Source: Evansella sp. AB-P1 (GTDB lineage: Bacteria > Bacillota > Bacilli > Bacillales > Salisediminibacteriaceae). From it: a stretch of 64,000 bases of DNA. The position numbers were made by a program, and so were the translations under genes. The notes beneath the pieces are model-generated. The model saw only the letters and a program-made list of their open reading frames with translations, was not told the DNA's origin and searched no databases. This document shows, in pieces, positions 43,874 through 53,878 of this stretch; within the stretch, counting starts at the first letter, position 1; each line of letters begins with the position of its first letter. Location: assembly GCF_029688925.1 (NCBI RefSeq), contig NZ_JARUKY010000018.1, forward strand, positions 25,824 to 89,823. The letters run 5' to 3'.

Positions 43874-44959
43874 ATGAATATATTATACATTTCAAAGCTT
43901 GCTGGACATAAATGGCAAGGGCCTAATCAAAGCGTTCCTAACCAAATTGGGGCACAATCGAGATATGACAATGTATTTTGGTATAATTTAAATTACGTAC
44001 TAAAAAATGAATGGCTAGAAAAAAGTAATTGTTATAATCTTAATGATTATCCAGAATTAAAAATCTCAAAACTCCCCCCCCCCTTTAACAAACCTGATTT
44101 GGTAATATTTGAAGGGGTCTATGAATACCCGTTTTGTAAGTTAATTTTTGAGATATGGAAAAGGAAATTACCTTATATAATAATTCCTAGAAGTGCTTTA
44201 ACTGTTCAAGCTAGGAACAAAAAAAAATTAAAAAAAATAATTGGAAATAGCTTGTTTTTTAATAAATTTATTCGAAAAGCAAAAGCAATACAATATTTAA
44301 CTCAAGATGAGTACATTAACTCTGGTTCTAGCTGGAATAAAAAGGCCTTTATTATCCCAAATGGAGTAGATACTAAAAAAAATGTTAAACAAGTAAATAA
44401 ATCAGAAAAACTTATAGGTGTATTTATTGGTAGAATAGATACGTATCAAAAGGGATTAGATCTGTTAATTGATGCATGTTCGAAACTTCGTGTGGAATTA
44501 CTACGATCAAATTGTGTAATTAATTTATATGGTCCAGACAGGTACAATTCCAAAGATGGTTTAAATTCAAAACTAAAGGAGAATAATTTAGAAGAATTAA
44601 TTTCAATACATGATGCTGTATTTGATGGAGAAAAAGAAAAAATTCTGTTGGAAGCTGACTTTTTTATTATGACATCACGTTTTGAAGGTCATCCTATGGG
44701 GCTTATAGAGGCATTATCGTATGGACTACCTTGCTTAGTAACAGACGGTACTAACATGGCAAAAGAAATTAAAGAATCAGATGCTGGTTGGATAGCAGAA
44801 ATAAGCGTAGAAAGTATCACACTAGAATTTAAAAAACTATTAAATAATATAGATACATTACAAGATAAAGGGAAAAATGCTATAACTTTATCTAGACTAT
44901 ATGATTGGGATACTATAGCAGAGTTATCTAGTCAAAAGTATTTAGAATTGATAAAGTGA
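43874..44959 (+). CDS. Glycosyltransferase family 4, with poly-C tract
   Basis: 361 residues; AAAAGGTGAG precedes the ATG. GT-B fold: N-terminal NILYISKLAGHKWQGPNQSV, C-terminal GVFIGRIDTYQKGLDLLIDA, SRFEGHPMGLIEALSYGLPC and VTDGTNM, containing the E-x7-E type donor site. A run of ten Cs at 44074-44083 encodes LPPPF near residue 70; the frame is intact at ten. Change of one C would truncate the enzyme. Confidence 0.88.
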   Translation: MNILYISKLAGHKWQGPNQSVPNQIGAQSRYDNVFWYNLNYVLKNEWLEKSNCYNLNDYPELKISKLPPPFNKPDLVIFEGVYEYPFCKLIFEIWKRKLPYIIIPRSALTVQARNKKKLKKIIGNSLFFNKFIRKAKAIQYLTQDEYINSGSSWNKKAFIIPNGVDTKKNVKQVNKSEKLIGVFIGRIDTYQKGLDLLIDACSKLRVELLRSNCVINLYGPDRYNSKDGLNSKLKENNLEELISIHDAVFDGEKEKILLEADFFIMTSRFEGHPMGLIEALSYGLPCLVTDGTNMAKEIKESDAGWIAEISVESITLEFKKLLNNIDTLQDKGKNAITLSRLYDWDTIAELSSQKYLELIK

Positions 44960-45081
44960 CCGTTACCAATTTTTTGAAATTTATAAGTGGATAGAGATAT
45001 TTAGTTGTAAATTTAAGAACGATTTTATATTGGAAATTTTAAATAAGAAATCAACACACTGTTGGGAATGAGTTAATTAAT

Positions 45082-46284
45082 ATGATTATAAATAATAATA
45101 AATTTGTATTAATAAACGTTCTAATTATAATTACAGCAGTTACTACATTTGATAAAACATTTTTCCTTCTATCATCAACATATATAATGGTAATTTTATT
45201 AAGTGTATTAATTGTTAATGGAGTCTTTAAAAGATCAGAGGAATTATTATATATTAAATATAGAGAAGTTCCTACATTGACTTTTATTTTTATTATTTTG
45301 GCTTTACTTTTGGTTCAACTTTCTTATACTAGATTTCAACAATTAAATATAGAGTTTATGAAATATTTTGTTATTGGTTTATTAACAATATTAGTATTTA
45401 AATTTCTGTTTGTTGATAATAAAAAAATTGTTTTGTTTTGTAAAATTTTGATTTTCTCTGGTTTTTTTATATCACTTTTTACATTAATATCTCACTTTTT
45501 ATATTTGTCAGTTGGCATTGATACAGACTTTATTAGAGTATTCAGATCCTATAATATACCAAGAGGTGTAGGATTATATGAAAATCCAAACTATTATGCT
45601 CTTACACATGTGTTAACTGTTGGTATAATCTTAGGATTATCAAAATTAAATCAAATTAAGTTAAATAAATTTTATTTAATGATAATTTTAGTTGTTTCTT
45701 CAGATTTAATACTAACTTTTTCTAGAGGTGCATTGATTGCATTAGTAGCAATTTTTTTCTTATATTTAATTTCAAATATAAGTCAAAATAAATATACCAT
45801 TAAAAACCTATTATATATTGTAACAACTATGTTGATTGTAATATTAGTTTTCTATGTACTAGGACCAGAGTTTTTACAAACTATATTTTATACTCAATTC
45901 TTAGAGAGGTTAGTAGATGGCTTCACTCGTGGTAGCGGTAGATATGATTTATGGATAAATGGATGGTATCTATATACTAATTCAATAATTCATGTTGTAT
46001 TAGGTGTTGGAGGGAATAATTTTCACATGTTTTCCGAATATGGAATAACTGAAGCTGTACATAACAGTTATTTAAGATACTTATACGAAATGGGGATTAT
46101 TGGTTTTTTATCAATGGTAACATATATTATATATCTTATCAAAAGAACTGTTGGAAGATTTTTTGAAATTTTGAGTCCGTTTTTCTTTCCTCTGATTGGT
46201 GTACTAATTTTTGCAATTACAAACGACATAATATATATATATGAATTCTGGATTTTAGTCGCTTGCATTATCTACTGGAAATAA
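45082..46284 (+). CDS. Wzy-like polysaccharide polymerase / O-antigen ligase family
   Basis: 400 residues with about eleven membrane helices. The family region has YENPNYYALTHVL, LTFSRGALIALVAI, a large loop with RGSGRYDLWINGWYLY and the HNSYLRYLYEMGI segment, all typical of Wzy_C/O-antigen ligase proteins. It would polymerise the repeat units outside the membrane. The ribosome site is weak (GGAATGAG). One polymerase is expected per cluster. Confidence 0.85.
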   Translation: MIINNNKFVLINVLIIITAVTTFDKTFFLLSSTYIMVILLSVLIVNGVFKRSEELLYIKYREVPTLTFIFIILALLLVQLSYTRFQQLNIEFMKYFVIGLLTILVFKFLFVDNKKIVLFCKILIFSGFFISLFTLISHFLYLSVGIDTDFIRVFRSYNIPRGVGLYENPNYYALTHVLTVGIILGLSKLNQIKLNKFYLMIILVVSSDLILTFSRGALIALVAIFFLYLISNISQNKYTIKNLLYIVTTMLIVILVFYVLGPEFLQTIFYTQFLERLVDGFTRGSGRYDLWINGWYLYTNSIIHVVLGVGGNNFHMFSEYGITEAVHNSYLRYLYEMGIIGFLSMVTYIIYLIKRTVGRFFEILSPFFFPLIGVLIFAITNDIIYIYEFWILVACIIYWK

Positions 46285-46753
46285 TGTTTATTTTTAATGG
46301 GCAGATATGTTGATAATAATCAAAAAAAGTTAGGGATCAACAATATAATAGTATTGAAGTTATCAAATTATCAAGACATAAAAGGCTAACAGGAACCTTC
46401 GGAATCAGTGAAGAAGTACTTTAATTTAGATAATGGAGCATTAAATATAAGATTATTTGAATAGAGGTTGATGAAAAATGTGCAAACTCGCTTACCGAGA
46501 ATAAGGCTACAAATCGTTTCGACTTTGCCCTATATGGTCTTATATGTCTCCTCATCCGTCATAGCCACCCTTTCTACGGTCATTTCAAATGTCTCTTTTA
46601 TTAACCGTTTTGAAAATTGATAAAAAAAATAAAGATTTTCACATTTTGAGTGGCCTCGAACTTTTCAGGTTTATCTAAAAAATCACATAATAAGTCGAGG
46701 TAATTTAAAGTAATAATTTTATGTACGGAAAAAAAGATGATAAGGGGATTATA
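46285..46753. other. Intergenic, with a decayed coding-like stretch on the minus strand
   Basis: On the minus strand about 46480-46620 reads QFSKRLIKETFEMTVERVAM, then TDEETYKTI, a stop and GKVETICSLILGKRVCT. This looks like a piece of a gene with one in-frame stop; family not recognised. The rest is AT-rich. Confidence 0.4.
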
Positions 46754-47725
46754 ATGTTAGTTTCAATTGTAACAGTATATTTTAATCGTGAGGATAAGGT
46801 AATTAATTCGATAAGAAGCCTTCTAAATCAAACGTATCAGAATATTGAGGTTATAGCAATTGATGATGGTTCGACCGATGATACATTAAAAGTATTAAAT
46901 TCAATAAAAGATCCACGGCTAAAAGTATTTCATCATAAAAATAAAGGTTTTACTAAATCTATAATTAGCGCTTTAAATTTGGCTAAAGGAGATATAATAG
47001 CAATTCATGGTTCAGGTGATATTTCACATATCAATAGGATAGAAAAACAGCTAAATTTATTACTAAAAAACGATGATGTTGGAGTTGTGGGGTGTTTTGT
47101 GGAAAAAATAAACAGAACTACAAGTGAAAAGGAAATTTATAAACCCAAACTACCTAACAATCAAAGTGATTTATTAAAGTTTTTAAAGGTTAATAATCCT
47201 TTTACTCATGGTGAGGTGATGTTTAAGAAGGTGATTTATAGTCGAATCGGTGGATATCGAGAATTTTTTAAATATGCTCAGGACAGGGACCTTTGGTTAA
47301 GAATGTCGTTAGAAACAAAATTCGCTATCGTGCCAGAAATTTTATATACAAGATTTAATTTACAAGATGGGGTTAGTGCGTCTCCAGATAAAGTTATTCT
47401 TCAAAAGTATTTTAATGAAGTTACTAGACAATGTATTGAATTAAAACTTAAGAATAAAAAGGATTTAATTGAAAATCATGGTATTTATGCTCCTTTTTTT
47501 ATGAATAGAAGTAAAAAACTTAGTAATGATTTAGCTAGAAGGGCTGCTGCCTATTTTGTATCAGACGAATTAAATAATGCAAAAGAGTTTATAAGATTAA
47601 GTAGGGTGGAAAAGAAAACAGTAACAAATTTAATTCTATTAATTATAATTAAAATATCAGTAAAAAGTTTAATTATAAAAAAACTCAGCAAATCATTTTT
47701 TAACATAGTAAAAAAATTAAAATAA
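46754..47725 (+). CDS. Glycosyltransferase family 2
   Basis: 323 residues from the ATG at 46754, eight bases after AAGGGG; an upstream ATG at 46721 is less well placed. GT-A marks: VSIVTVYFNREDKVINSIRS, EVIAIDDGSTDDT, AIHGSGDISHINRIEKQL (a variant of the metal-binding Asp motif) and FTHGEVMFKK. The C-terminus is basic, with a hydrophobic helix. Separated from the polymerase by a 470-bp gap, so it may start a new transcript segment. Confidence 0.88.
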   Translation: MLVSIVTVYFNREDKVINSIRSLLNQTYQNIEVIAIDDGSTDDTLKVLNSIKDPRLKVFHHKNKGFTKSIISALNLAKGDIIAIHGSGDISHINRIEKQLNLLLKNDDVGVVGCFVEKINRTTSEKEIYKPKLPNNQSDLLKFLKVNNPFTHGEVMFKKVIYSRIGGYREFFKYAQDRDLWLRMSLETKFAIVPEILYTRFNLQDGVSASPDKVILQKYFNEVTRQCIELKLKNKKDLIENHGIYAPFFMNRSKKLSNDLARRAAAYFVSDELNNAKEFIRLSRVEKKTVTNLILLIIIKISVKSLIIKKLSKSFFNIVKKLK

Positions 47726-47848
47726 ACGATGTTAATATAACTATCATATTAATGATTGTTATATTTTGATAATTATATGAATTTCTAATCAAGTTATTCG
47801 CTTTTGATACAAAATGAAAATAAAATTAAACGAGAAGGTGAAAGTAAT

Positions 47849-49126
47849 ATGTATTCAATGGGAGTCTCAACAAAACAAAAAAATGAAATTATAATAAAAG
47901 GTGGTAATAAATTATTTGGTGAAGTTCAATTATCGGGAGCTAAGAATGCAGCATTACCTATGATTGCTGCAGCATGTCTTGGTGAGGAATTCACTGTACT
48001 AAAAAATGTTCCGACAATCCTACGTGATGTAAATATTTTGGTTGATATTTTACAAGAATTAGGGGCAACTATTGAAATTGATCATACAACTGTATCGTGT
48101 AAGCGAGGAAATTTTCCTAACCAAAAAATTGCCCCAAAAAGAGCAAGTGAAATTAGATATTCGTTATTACTGTTAGGGTTATCAGCTGCTTTTGGAGAAG
48201 AATTAGAGTTACCTCTTCCAGGAGGTTGTAAAATAGGAGATCGGAAATATGACCTTCATATCCTTGGAATGCAAAAACTAGGTGCAATGGTAGAAGAGAA
48301 TCAATCAGGTTTAAAACTCAAGTCTCATAAGTTACAAGGAAATAATATTGAGTTTTATCTCCCTACGACCTCAGGGACAGAAAATGTAATGATAGCTGCT
48401 ACTTTAGCTGAAGGAAGTACAACACTATTAAATGCAAATACACGTCCAGAAGTAGTCCAGTTAGCAGATCTTCTAAATGCAATGGGGGCTGAAGTCACAT
48501 GTAGTAATAGAGTTGTAACAGTGAATGGAAAGTCAACGATACCAGGTGGTGTGGAAGTCTCAGTAATGCCTGGATGGGACGAAGCTGTCACATATGCAGT
48601 TGCTGCAGGTATTACAGGTGGGGAGATATGCATCCCTAACTTTAATGCGTCTTTCATTAAAGAAGATGTGAGATACTTACAAAACGCAGGTGTTCAGGTT
48701 TTTGAATGGGGATCTTCTCTTTATGTTTCTGGTAAAGGGATTAAAAACACATTCGATTTATTTACGGCACCTTACCCTGGTATTAATTCAGATATGCAGC
48801 CTATTTTTGCTACATTAGCTTTAACAGCTCCTGGAACGAGCACAATTGCCGATTTGAGATTTACAGATCGCTTTCAGTACGTAGAAGAATTAAAGAAATT
48901 TGACGCAGACATTAATGCATTTGGAAACACTGCAATTATAAATGGTGGAAAGACTTTAAAAGGTGCAAATGTCAGAGCAACAGACCTTCGTGGTGGTGCT
49001 GCGTGTATCTTAACAGGCCTAATCGCAGATGGTGAGACAGTTATTTCTAACATTGATCAAATCCACCGTGGATACGAAAATATTCATGAGAAATTAAAGA
49101 ATTTAGGTGCGAGTATCGATGTTCAA
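47849..49126 (+). CDS. murA: UDP-N-acetylglucosamine 1-carboxyvinyltransferase (MurA)
   Basis: 425-residue product from the ATG at 47849 (GAAGGTGAAA upstream), in the same frame as the stop at 49127-49129. Active-site marks: LSGAKNAALP with the UDP-GlcNAc-binding lysine, and LPLPGGCKIGDRKYDLHI with the catalytic cysteine near 127. The late GGAACILTGLIADG block is normal. It adds enolpyruvate to UDP-GlcNAc, the first step to UDP-MurNAc. Its place in an eps cluster, with murB overlapping it, is unusual. Confidence 0.95.
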
Positions 49127-50000
49127 TAGTATTCAAGGTGAAGTGTTTGATAACGAGCCTGTAGCACCTTATACATCATGGAATGTAGGTGGTGCATGCA
49201 GATATATGATTTTTCCTAAAGACGTTGATGATCTATCTGAAACACTAAAAATTATTAATAAAAACAACTTACCTTTTGTTGTAATCGGTAAAGGGACAAA
49301 CATATTAAAATCCGACGACTTTTTTGATGGAGTCGTCATTAATCTTTCCAAGTCGTTTAACGAAATAGAAATTAAAGATAATAGGATCAGTGTTGGCAGT
49401 AGTTTTATGTTACCTAAGCTCGCTTTTTATCTTGCCAAAAATTCAATTGGAGGATTTGATTTTTACGCTGGTATTCCTGGTACAGTTGGTGGAGCAGTGG
49501 TAATGAATGCTGGATCAGCAGGGAAAGAAACTAAAGATGTTATGTTGTCTGTCACTTATCTCAATCTCAACTTGGAGATCGTTACTGAAACTGTAGACCA
49601 AGTTGAATTTGCATTTCGGAACAGTAAGTTTTTACTATCTGATAGCATCATAATTTCTGTGGATTTCAAAAAAGAATATTGTCCAAGTGAGAGGGCTATG
49701 AAATCAACAAAAGAAATAGCAGATCGCAGAAGGAAAAAATTCCCTTTGAATGTTCCTACTGCAGGAAGCACATTTAAGAGTCCACCGGAAGGTCCTCATC
49801 CTGGAAAACTAATTGATGAGTTAGGCTTGAAAGGATATCAAATTGGCGGAGCTAGAATCAGTCCTCTCCATGGGAATTGGATTGAAAATATAGGTGGTGC
49901 AAAAGCCAGCGATATTCAGGCATTAATAAATGACATTCACTCAAAAGTAAAAGAAATAAAAGATGTAGAAATGGAAACGGAAGTTTTATTGATACCATAA
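49119..50000 (+). CDS. murB: UDP-N-acetylenolpyruvoylglucosamine reductase (MurB)
   Basis: 293 residues from the ATG at 49119, overlapping murA by 11 bases. FAD-binding region TSWNVGGACRYMIFPK, VIGKGTNIL and FYAGIPGTVGGAVVMNAG; catalytic serine in AGSTFKSP and the late glutamate in METEVLLIP. Type II MurB length. It reduces the MurA product to UDP-MurNAc. Together they would supply UDP-MurNAc to a local pathway. Confidence 0.95.
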   Translation: MFNSIQGEVFDNEPVAPYTSWNVGGACRYMIFPKDVDDLSETLKIINKNNLPFVVIGKGTNILKSDDFFDGVVINLSKSFNEIEIKDNRISVGSSFMLPKLAFYLAKNSIGGFDFYAGIPGTVGGAVVMNAGSAGKETKDVMLSVTYLNLNLEIVTETVDQVEFAFRNSKFLLSDSIIISVDFKKEYCPSERAMKSTKEIADRRRKKFPLNVPTAGSTFKSPPEGPHPGKLIDELGLKGYQIGGARISPLHGNWIENIGGAKASDIQALINDIHSKVKEIKDVEMETEVLLIP

Positions 50001-50016
50001 CGAGGATGGAAATATC

Positions 50017-51330
50017 ATGGGGATGAAAGAAAGAAGTACAATATTTAACATAATCTCAACATTATCTACTAAGTTCATTTTACTATTTGGTGGATTTATC
50101 ATATCTATTATTTTAGCGAGATTACTTGGCCCTGAAGGTAAAGGGATCATTACTGCAATATTTGTTTTCCCATTATTAATTGTAAGCTTAGCAGATATGG
50201 GAATAAGACAAGCATCAGCTTATTTTATTGGCAAAAAGAAATATGAACCAAGTGATATTGTTTCATCAATAGCGTTTCTCTGGTTGATTACATCTTTGTT
50301 TTCCATGCTGATGGTTTTCGTATATTTTTTGATTGGTCCAAGTAACAATTATCATTGGATCATACTGATGATTGCTATAGGTTCGGTTCCAATTAAGTTG
50401 ATCAATCAATATTCTAAAGGTGTTATGCAGGGATTTAATCAGATCAGCACAATTAATTTATCGCAGATCATTCAGCTATTATCCAATTTTAGCGGTGTAC
50501 TTCTCTTGGTATGGCTCTTTGACTTAGGTATACTAGGTGCGGCATTAACACAAATTGCTATGGCATTTTCAGTGGCTGTTTACTATCTATTCAAAATATC
50601 TAAACACTTTAAGATACGAATTAAAGCTGTTGGTGATATTCCCAAATCATTATTTATGAAGGGGGTAGGGTTTGCAGCAGCTTTGTTTATAATCAATCTT
50701 AATTATAAAGTTGATATCATGATTTTAGACTTTATGGTTAATCCTGATGAAATTGGATTATATGCTGTAGGTGTTAGTTTTGCAGAGCTGTTATGGCAAG
50801 TTCCATCAGCAGTTGGTATGGTACTGTTCGCAAAAAGTGCAACCACTAAAAATACAGTGGATTCAGTTACTAGGTCGACCACTATTTTAAGAATGGTATT
50901 ACCAATCATGGCTCTAGCATCAATTATTATTGGGTTGTTTGCCCCATACTTAATCAGCCTTCTTTATGGTATAGAATTTGCGGGATCGGGTAGTGTATTG
51001 AGAATATTGTTACCTGGAGTCATTTTAATAACAGTTTCAAAGATATTGCATCCTGACCTTGCTGCAAGAGGATATCCTTTGTATGCATTGAGAGTGTTTA
51101 TTATCACTTTAGTAATAAATTTGATATTAAATTTCATTCTGATTCCGAAGTATGGTATTAATGGAGCGGCGTTGGCTTCCACTCTTAGTTATTTCTTTGC
51201 GGGTATTGGCTTTGGTTTTGTATATTCCAGGAGAGAAAAAATCTCAATGAAAGAATTATTCTTTATAAAAAAACAGGATATCACTCATGTTAAGGATATA
51301 GTAAAGAAGAAGTTAAATAGAAAAAGATAG
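50017..51330 (+). CDS. Wzx-type polysaccharide flippase
   Basis: 437 residues, twelve or more membrane helices of the MOP superfamily. N-terminal FNIISTLSTKFILLFGGFII then ILARLLGPEGKGIITAIFVF are typical of Wzx-type proteins. It would flip lipid-linked repeat units outward. GAGGATGG lies eight bases before the ATG, 16 bp after murB. A strong terminator follows within 250 bp. Confidence 0.9.
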   Translation: MGMKERSTIFNIISTLSTKFILLFGGFIISIILARLLGPEGKGIITAIFVFPLLIVSLADMGIRQASAYFIGKKKYEPSDIVSSIAFLWLITSLFSMLMVFVYFLIGPSNNYHWIILMIAIGSVPIKLINQYSKGVMQGFNQISTINLSQIIQLLSNFSGVLLLVWLFDLGILGAALTQIAMAFSVAVYYLFKISKHFKIRIKAVGDIPKSLFMKGVGFAAALFIINLNYKVDIMILDFMVNPDEIGLYAVGVSFAELLWQVPSAVGMVLFAKSATTKNTVDSVTRSTTILRMVLPIMALASIIIGLFAPYLISLLYGIEFAGSGSVLRILLPGVILITVSKILHPDLAARGYPLYALRVFIITLVINLILNFILIPKYGINGAALASTLSYFFAGIGFGFVYSRREKISMKELFFIKKQDITHVKDIVKKKLNRKR

Positions 51331-51526
51331 CGGCAAATTGGGATGATTTCTGTTTCCCAGTAATCCCCCTCAGATAAAGTGTTAAGCAGTAAAATGAAAA
51401 AGAATTACATGAAATCGCGGGCAAGGGGACATCCGTGCTTTATACCTTTCAGTGAAATGTACACATCTTTTTGATTAAAATTATTCTTTGTATTTTCATT
51501 TTTTAGTTATTTTCAAGTTATAATAA

Positions 51527-51577
51527 GCAGCTAAAAATACCTATCTAGATGGTAGGCTTTTTTAGCTGCTTTTTTGA
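51527..51577 (+). terminator. Strong terminator after the flippase gene
   Basis: AGCAGCTAAAAA pairs with TTTTTTAGCTGCT; an inner stem CCTATCTAGATGGTAGG stacks on it; TTTTTT follows. It lies about 45 bp before the next gene, separating the cluster end from it. Confidence 0.88.
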
Positions 51578-51623
51578 ATAACAACATTATTGTATTAAAT
51601 CATAAAAAGTTAGGATGATTTGT

Positions 51624-52829
51624 ATGAAAGATATCTTTAAGTTTTTTCAAAACAACTACGATGAAAAAGATGTTCGTATGGTTAAGTCTCCCCTTCGTAT
51701 TTGTCCGTTAGGTGCTCATGTTGATCATCAGGGTGGTGTAGTTACTGGTATGGCTTTAGATTCCAATGTTGAGATGATGTATGTACCTAGGAATGATGGA
51801 TATATAAGAGTCCAAAGTTTAGACTTTCCTGATGAGGAATATTTTCATATGGATCGTGTTCCAGAAATGCTTCCTGGTTTTTGGGGGAATTATTTAAGAG
51901 GAGCTGTTTTATCGCTACAGCAAGATCAAATATTGAAGAATGGATTTCATGCTGTTATTAGTGGCAAGATTCCTATTGGTGGGTTAAGCTCATCCGCTGC
52001 TGTTACGACTGCATATTTAATGGCGTTATGTGATGTAAATAATTTAATTGTCACTAAAACAGATCTCGTTCAATTCAGTCATTGGGTGGAGACAGAGTTT
52101 ATCGGTTTGAAGAATGGTATTCTTGATCAATCAGCCAATATACTAAGTGAAAACAATCATTTAATGGCAATGGACTGTAAGACTGGGGAACATCAGTTGA
52201 TTAAAAAATCTCCTTCTATGCCAGAGTTTGAAGTGGTTGTTGTCTATTCAGGGGTAAGTAAAGCTTTAATAGGGACGGACTATAATAATAGAGTAGAAGA
52301 ATGTAAAGTAGGTGGCTGGATTTTACAGGAATTAGCTGGTAAAGAGATTGTTCCATTTAATGAGGTTCAATTAAGTGATATTCCTGTAGATATCTACAAT
52401 CAATATAGAGAACAAGTTCCAGGTCGTTTTAAAAGACGTTTAGATCATTATTTTACAGAACAGGATCGTGTGCAACAAGGTATGGAGGCTTGGGCAAATG
52501 GGGACCTTGAACGTTTTGGTCAACTTATGTTCGAATCAGGTGATAGCTCCGTATATCAATATGAATCTGGCTGTCCAGAATTAATTACTATTTTTGAAAC
52601 GCTGAAAGAATGTGAAGGTGTATATGGTGCTAGGTTTAGTGGAGCAGGCTATCGTGGTTGCTGTATTGGATTAATTGATCCAAGATATAAAGAAGAGATA
52701 AAGAGTAGAATGGATAGTGTATATCCAATCATGCATCCAAAGTATAAGGATGACTACAAAGTACACTTCTGTAAAACAAATGACGGAGCAAGAATAGTAA
52801 GTAACGTAAAGGAGAGTTTAGTCTTATGA
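51624..52829 (+). CDS. GHMP kinase, galacturonokinase-like
   Basis: 401 residues from the ATG at 51624 (AGGA eight bases upstream). GHMP marks: RICPLGAHVDHQGG, GGLSSSAAVTTAYLMAL and GARFSGAGYRGCC. The first and last match plant galacturonokinase (PLGAH-x-DHQGG, GARFSGAGFRGCC) better than galactokinase, which has GEHTDYNxG. It would phosphorylate a sugar at C1, possibly galacturonate. Overlaps the next gene by four bases (ATGA). A damaged partial copy is at 58133-58586. Confidence 0.85.
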   Translation: MKDIFKFFQNNYDEKDVRMVKSPLRICPLGAHVDHQGGVVTGMALDSNVEMMYVPRNDGYIRVQSLDFPDEEYFHMDRVPEMLPGFWGNYLRGAVLSLQQDQILKNGFHAVISGKIPIGGLSSSAAVTTAYLMALCDVNNLIVTKTDLVQFSHWVETEFIGLKNGILDQSANILSENNHLMAMDCKTGEHQLIKKSPSMPEFEVVVVYSGVSKALIGTDYNNRVEECKVGGWILQELAGKEIVPFNEVQLSDIPVDIYNQYREQVPGRFKRRLDHYFTEQDRVQQGMEAWANGDLERFGQLMFESGDSSVYQYESGCPELITIFETLKECEGVYGARFSGAGYRGCCIGLIDPRYKEEIKSRMDSVYPIMHPKYKDDYKVHFCKTNDGARIVSNVKESLVL

Positions 52830-53557
52830 AATGTATTATCCTAGCAGCAGGCTACGCAACCCGTTTATACCCATTAACAAAAAACACAGCCAAACCACTA
52901 CTAGATGTAGCAGGTAAATCTATTTTAGATCATATCGTTGAAAAGGTAGAAAAAGTAGAGACGATCGATGAATTATACATTGTAACGAATGAAAAGTTTT
53001 CTACTAGTTTTGAAGATTGGGCTCAGAACTATACCGGAACGAAAGCAGTGAAAGTAATCAACGATAAAACGACAACCAACGATAATCGTCTAGGTGCTAT
53101 TGCCGACATTCAATATGTAATCGACCATGCTAAAGTAAACAATGACATCATGGTCTTAGCCGGCGACAATCTATTCGACTTTGAATTAACAGACTTTGTT
53201 GATTTCTTTAATCAGGCAAAAGCCGATTGTATTACAACACATGAAATTAATGATGTGGAACGAATCAAGCGCACAGGGGTAATCGAAATTGATGACGAAG
53301 GGAAAGTCACTTCCTTCGAAGAAAAGCCACAACAACCGAAGTCCAACCTAGCCGTACCACCGTTCTATATTTACCAGCAAGAATCATTACCACTAATCAA
53401 TCAATACCTAGCAGAAGGCAATAACCCAGATGCACCAGGAAACTTTGTGCCGTGGTTGATAAATCAAAAAGCCGTTTACGCCTATAAATTCGAAGGCACA
53501 CGCTACGACATAGGCACATTAGAAAGCTACAAAGAAGTACAAGAACTATTTAAGTAA
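52826..53557 (+). CDS. Sugar-1-phosphate nucleotidyltransferase
   Basis: 243 residues. Nucleotide-binding IILAAGYATRLYPLT, KPLLDVAGKSILDHI, the AGDNLFDFE metal-site segment, RTGVIEIDDEGKVTSFEEKP and RYDIGTLESYKEV. Resembles RmlA/GalU-like enzymes that form NDP-sugars. Overlap with the GHMP kinase gene indicates a two-step route from free sugar to NDP-sugar. A GGGACGGTTCT element begins at its stop codon. Confidence 0.9.
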   Translation: MKCIILAAGYATRLYPLTKNTAKPLLDVAGKSILDHIVEKVEKVETIDELYIVTNEKFSTSFEDWAQNYTGTKAVKVINDKTTTNDNRLGAIADIQYVIDHAKVNNDIMVLAGDNLFDFELTDFVDFFNQAKADCITTHEINDVERIKRTGVIEIDDEGKVTSFEEKPQQPKSNLAVPPFYIYQQESLPLINQYLAEGNNPDAPGNFVPWLINQKAVYAYKFEGTRYDIGTLESYKEVQELFK

Positions 53558-53583
53558 CTCGTGGGGACGGTTCTCGTGAGTCG
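53557..53583 (+). repeat. GGGACGGTTCT element, directly after the stop
   Basis: ACTCGTGGGGACGGTTCTCG, then TGAGTCG. Adjoins the nucleotidyltransferase stop codon. Confidence 0.85.
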
Positions 53584-53663
53584 TTTAGTACAATATTGTG
53601 TGTTGTTATTGGTATGAAATAGGGGAAGAGACTTGCTCCTACTTAGTCAGATGCTAAAAAAAG

Positions 53664-53713
53664 AGCCAGCCTAGTTGCAAAACTGCTTACGCAGCTTCAC
53701 AACTAGGCTGGCT
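53664..53713. repeat. AGCCAGCCTAGTTG hairpin, terminator-like
   Basis: 14-bp perfect stem with a loop containing GCAGCTTCA. A related hairpin is at 61662-61711 and a broken copy near 54189-54260. Confidence 0.7.
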
Positions 53714-53878
53714 AATTATTGTACGTATAGAAGAACCGAAGGTTCAAGGTTTGTTCTCTTTGAGAATTGTTGATGTAGGATAAGGCTGTCTTTTTTACAA
53801 AAGTTGTGAGGAGACAGGATATTTTGTCCCCCACTGGGCTATAGAGTAAATCGTTTAAGTGATGGATTATGTTTTTTA

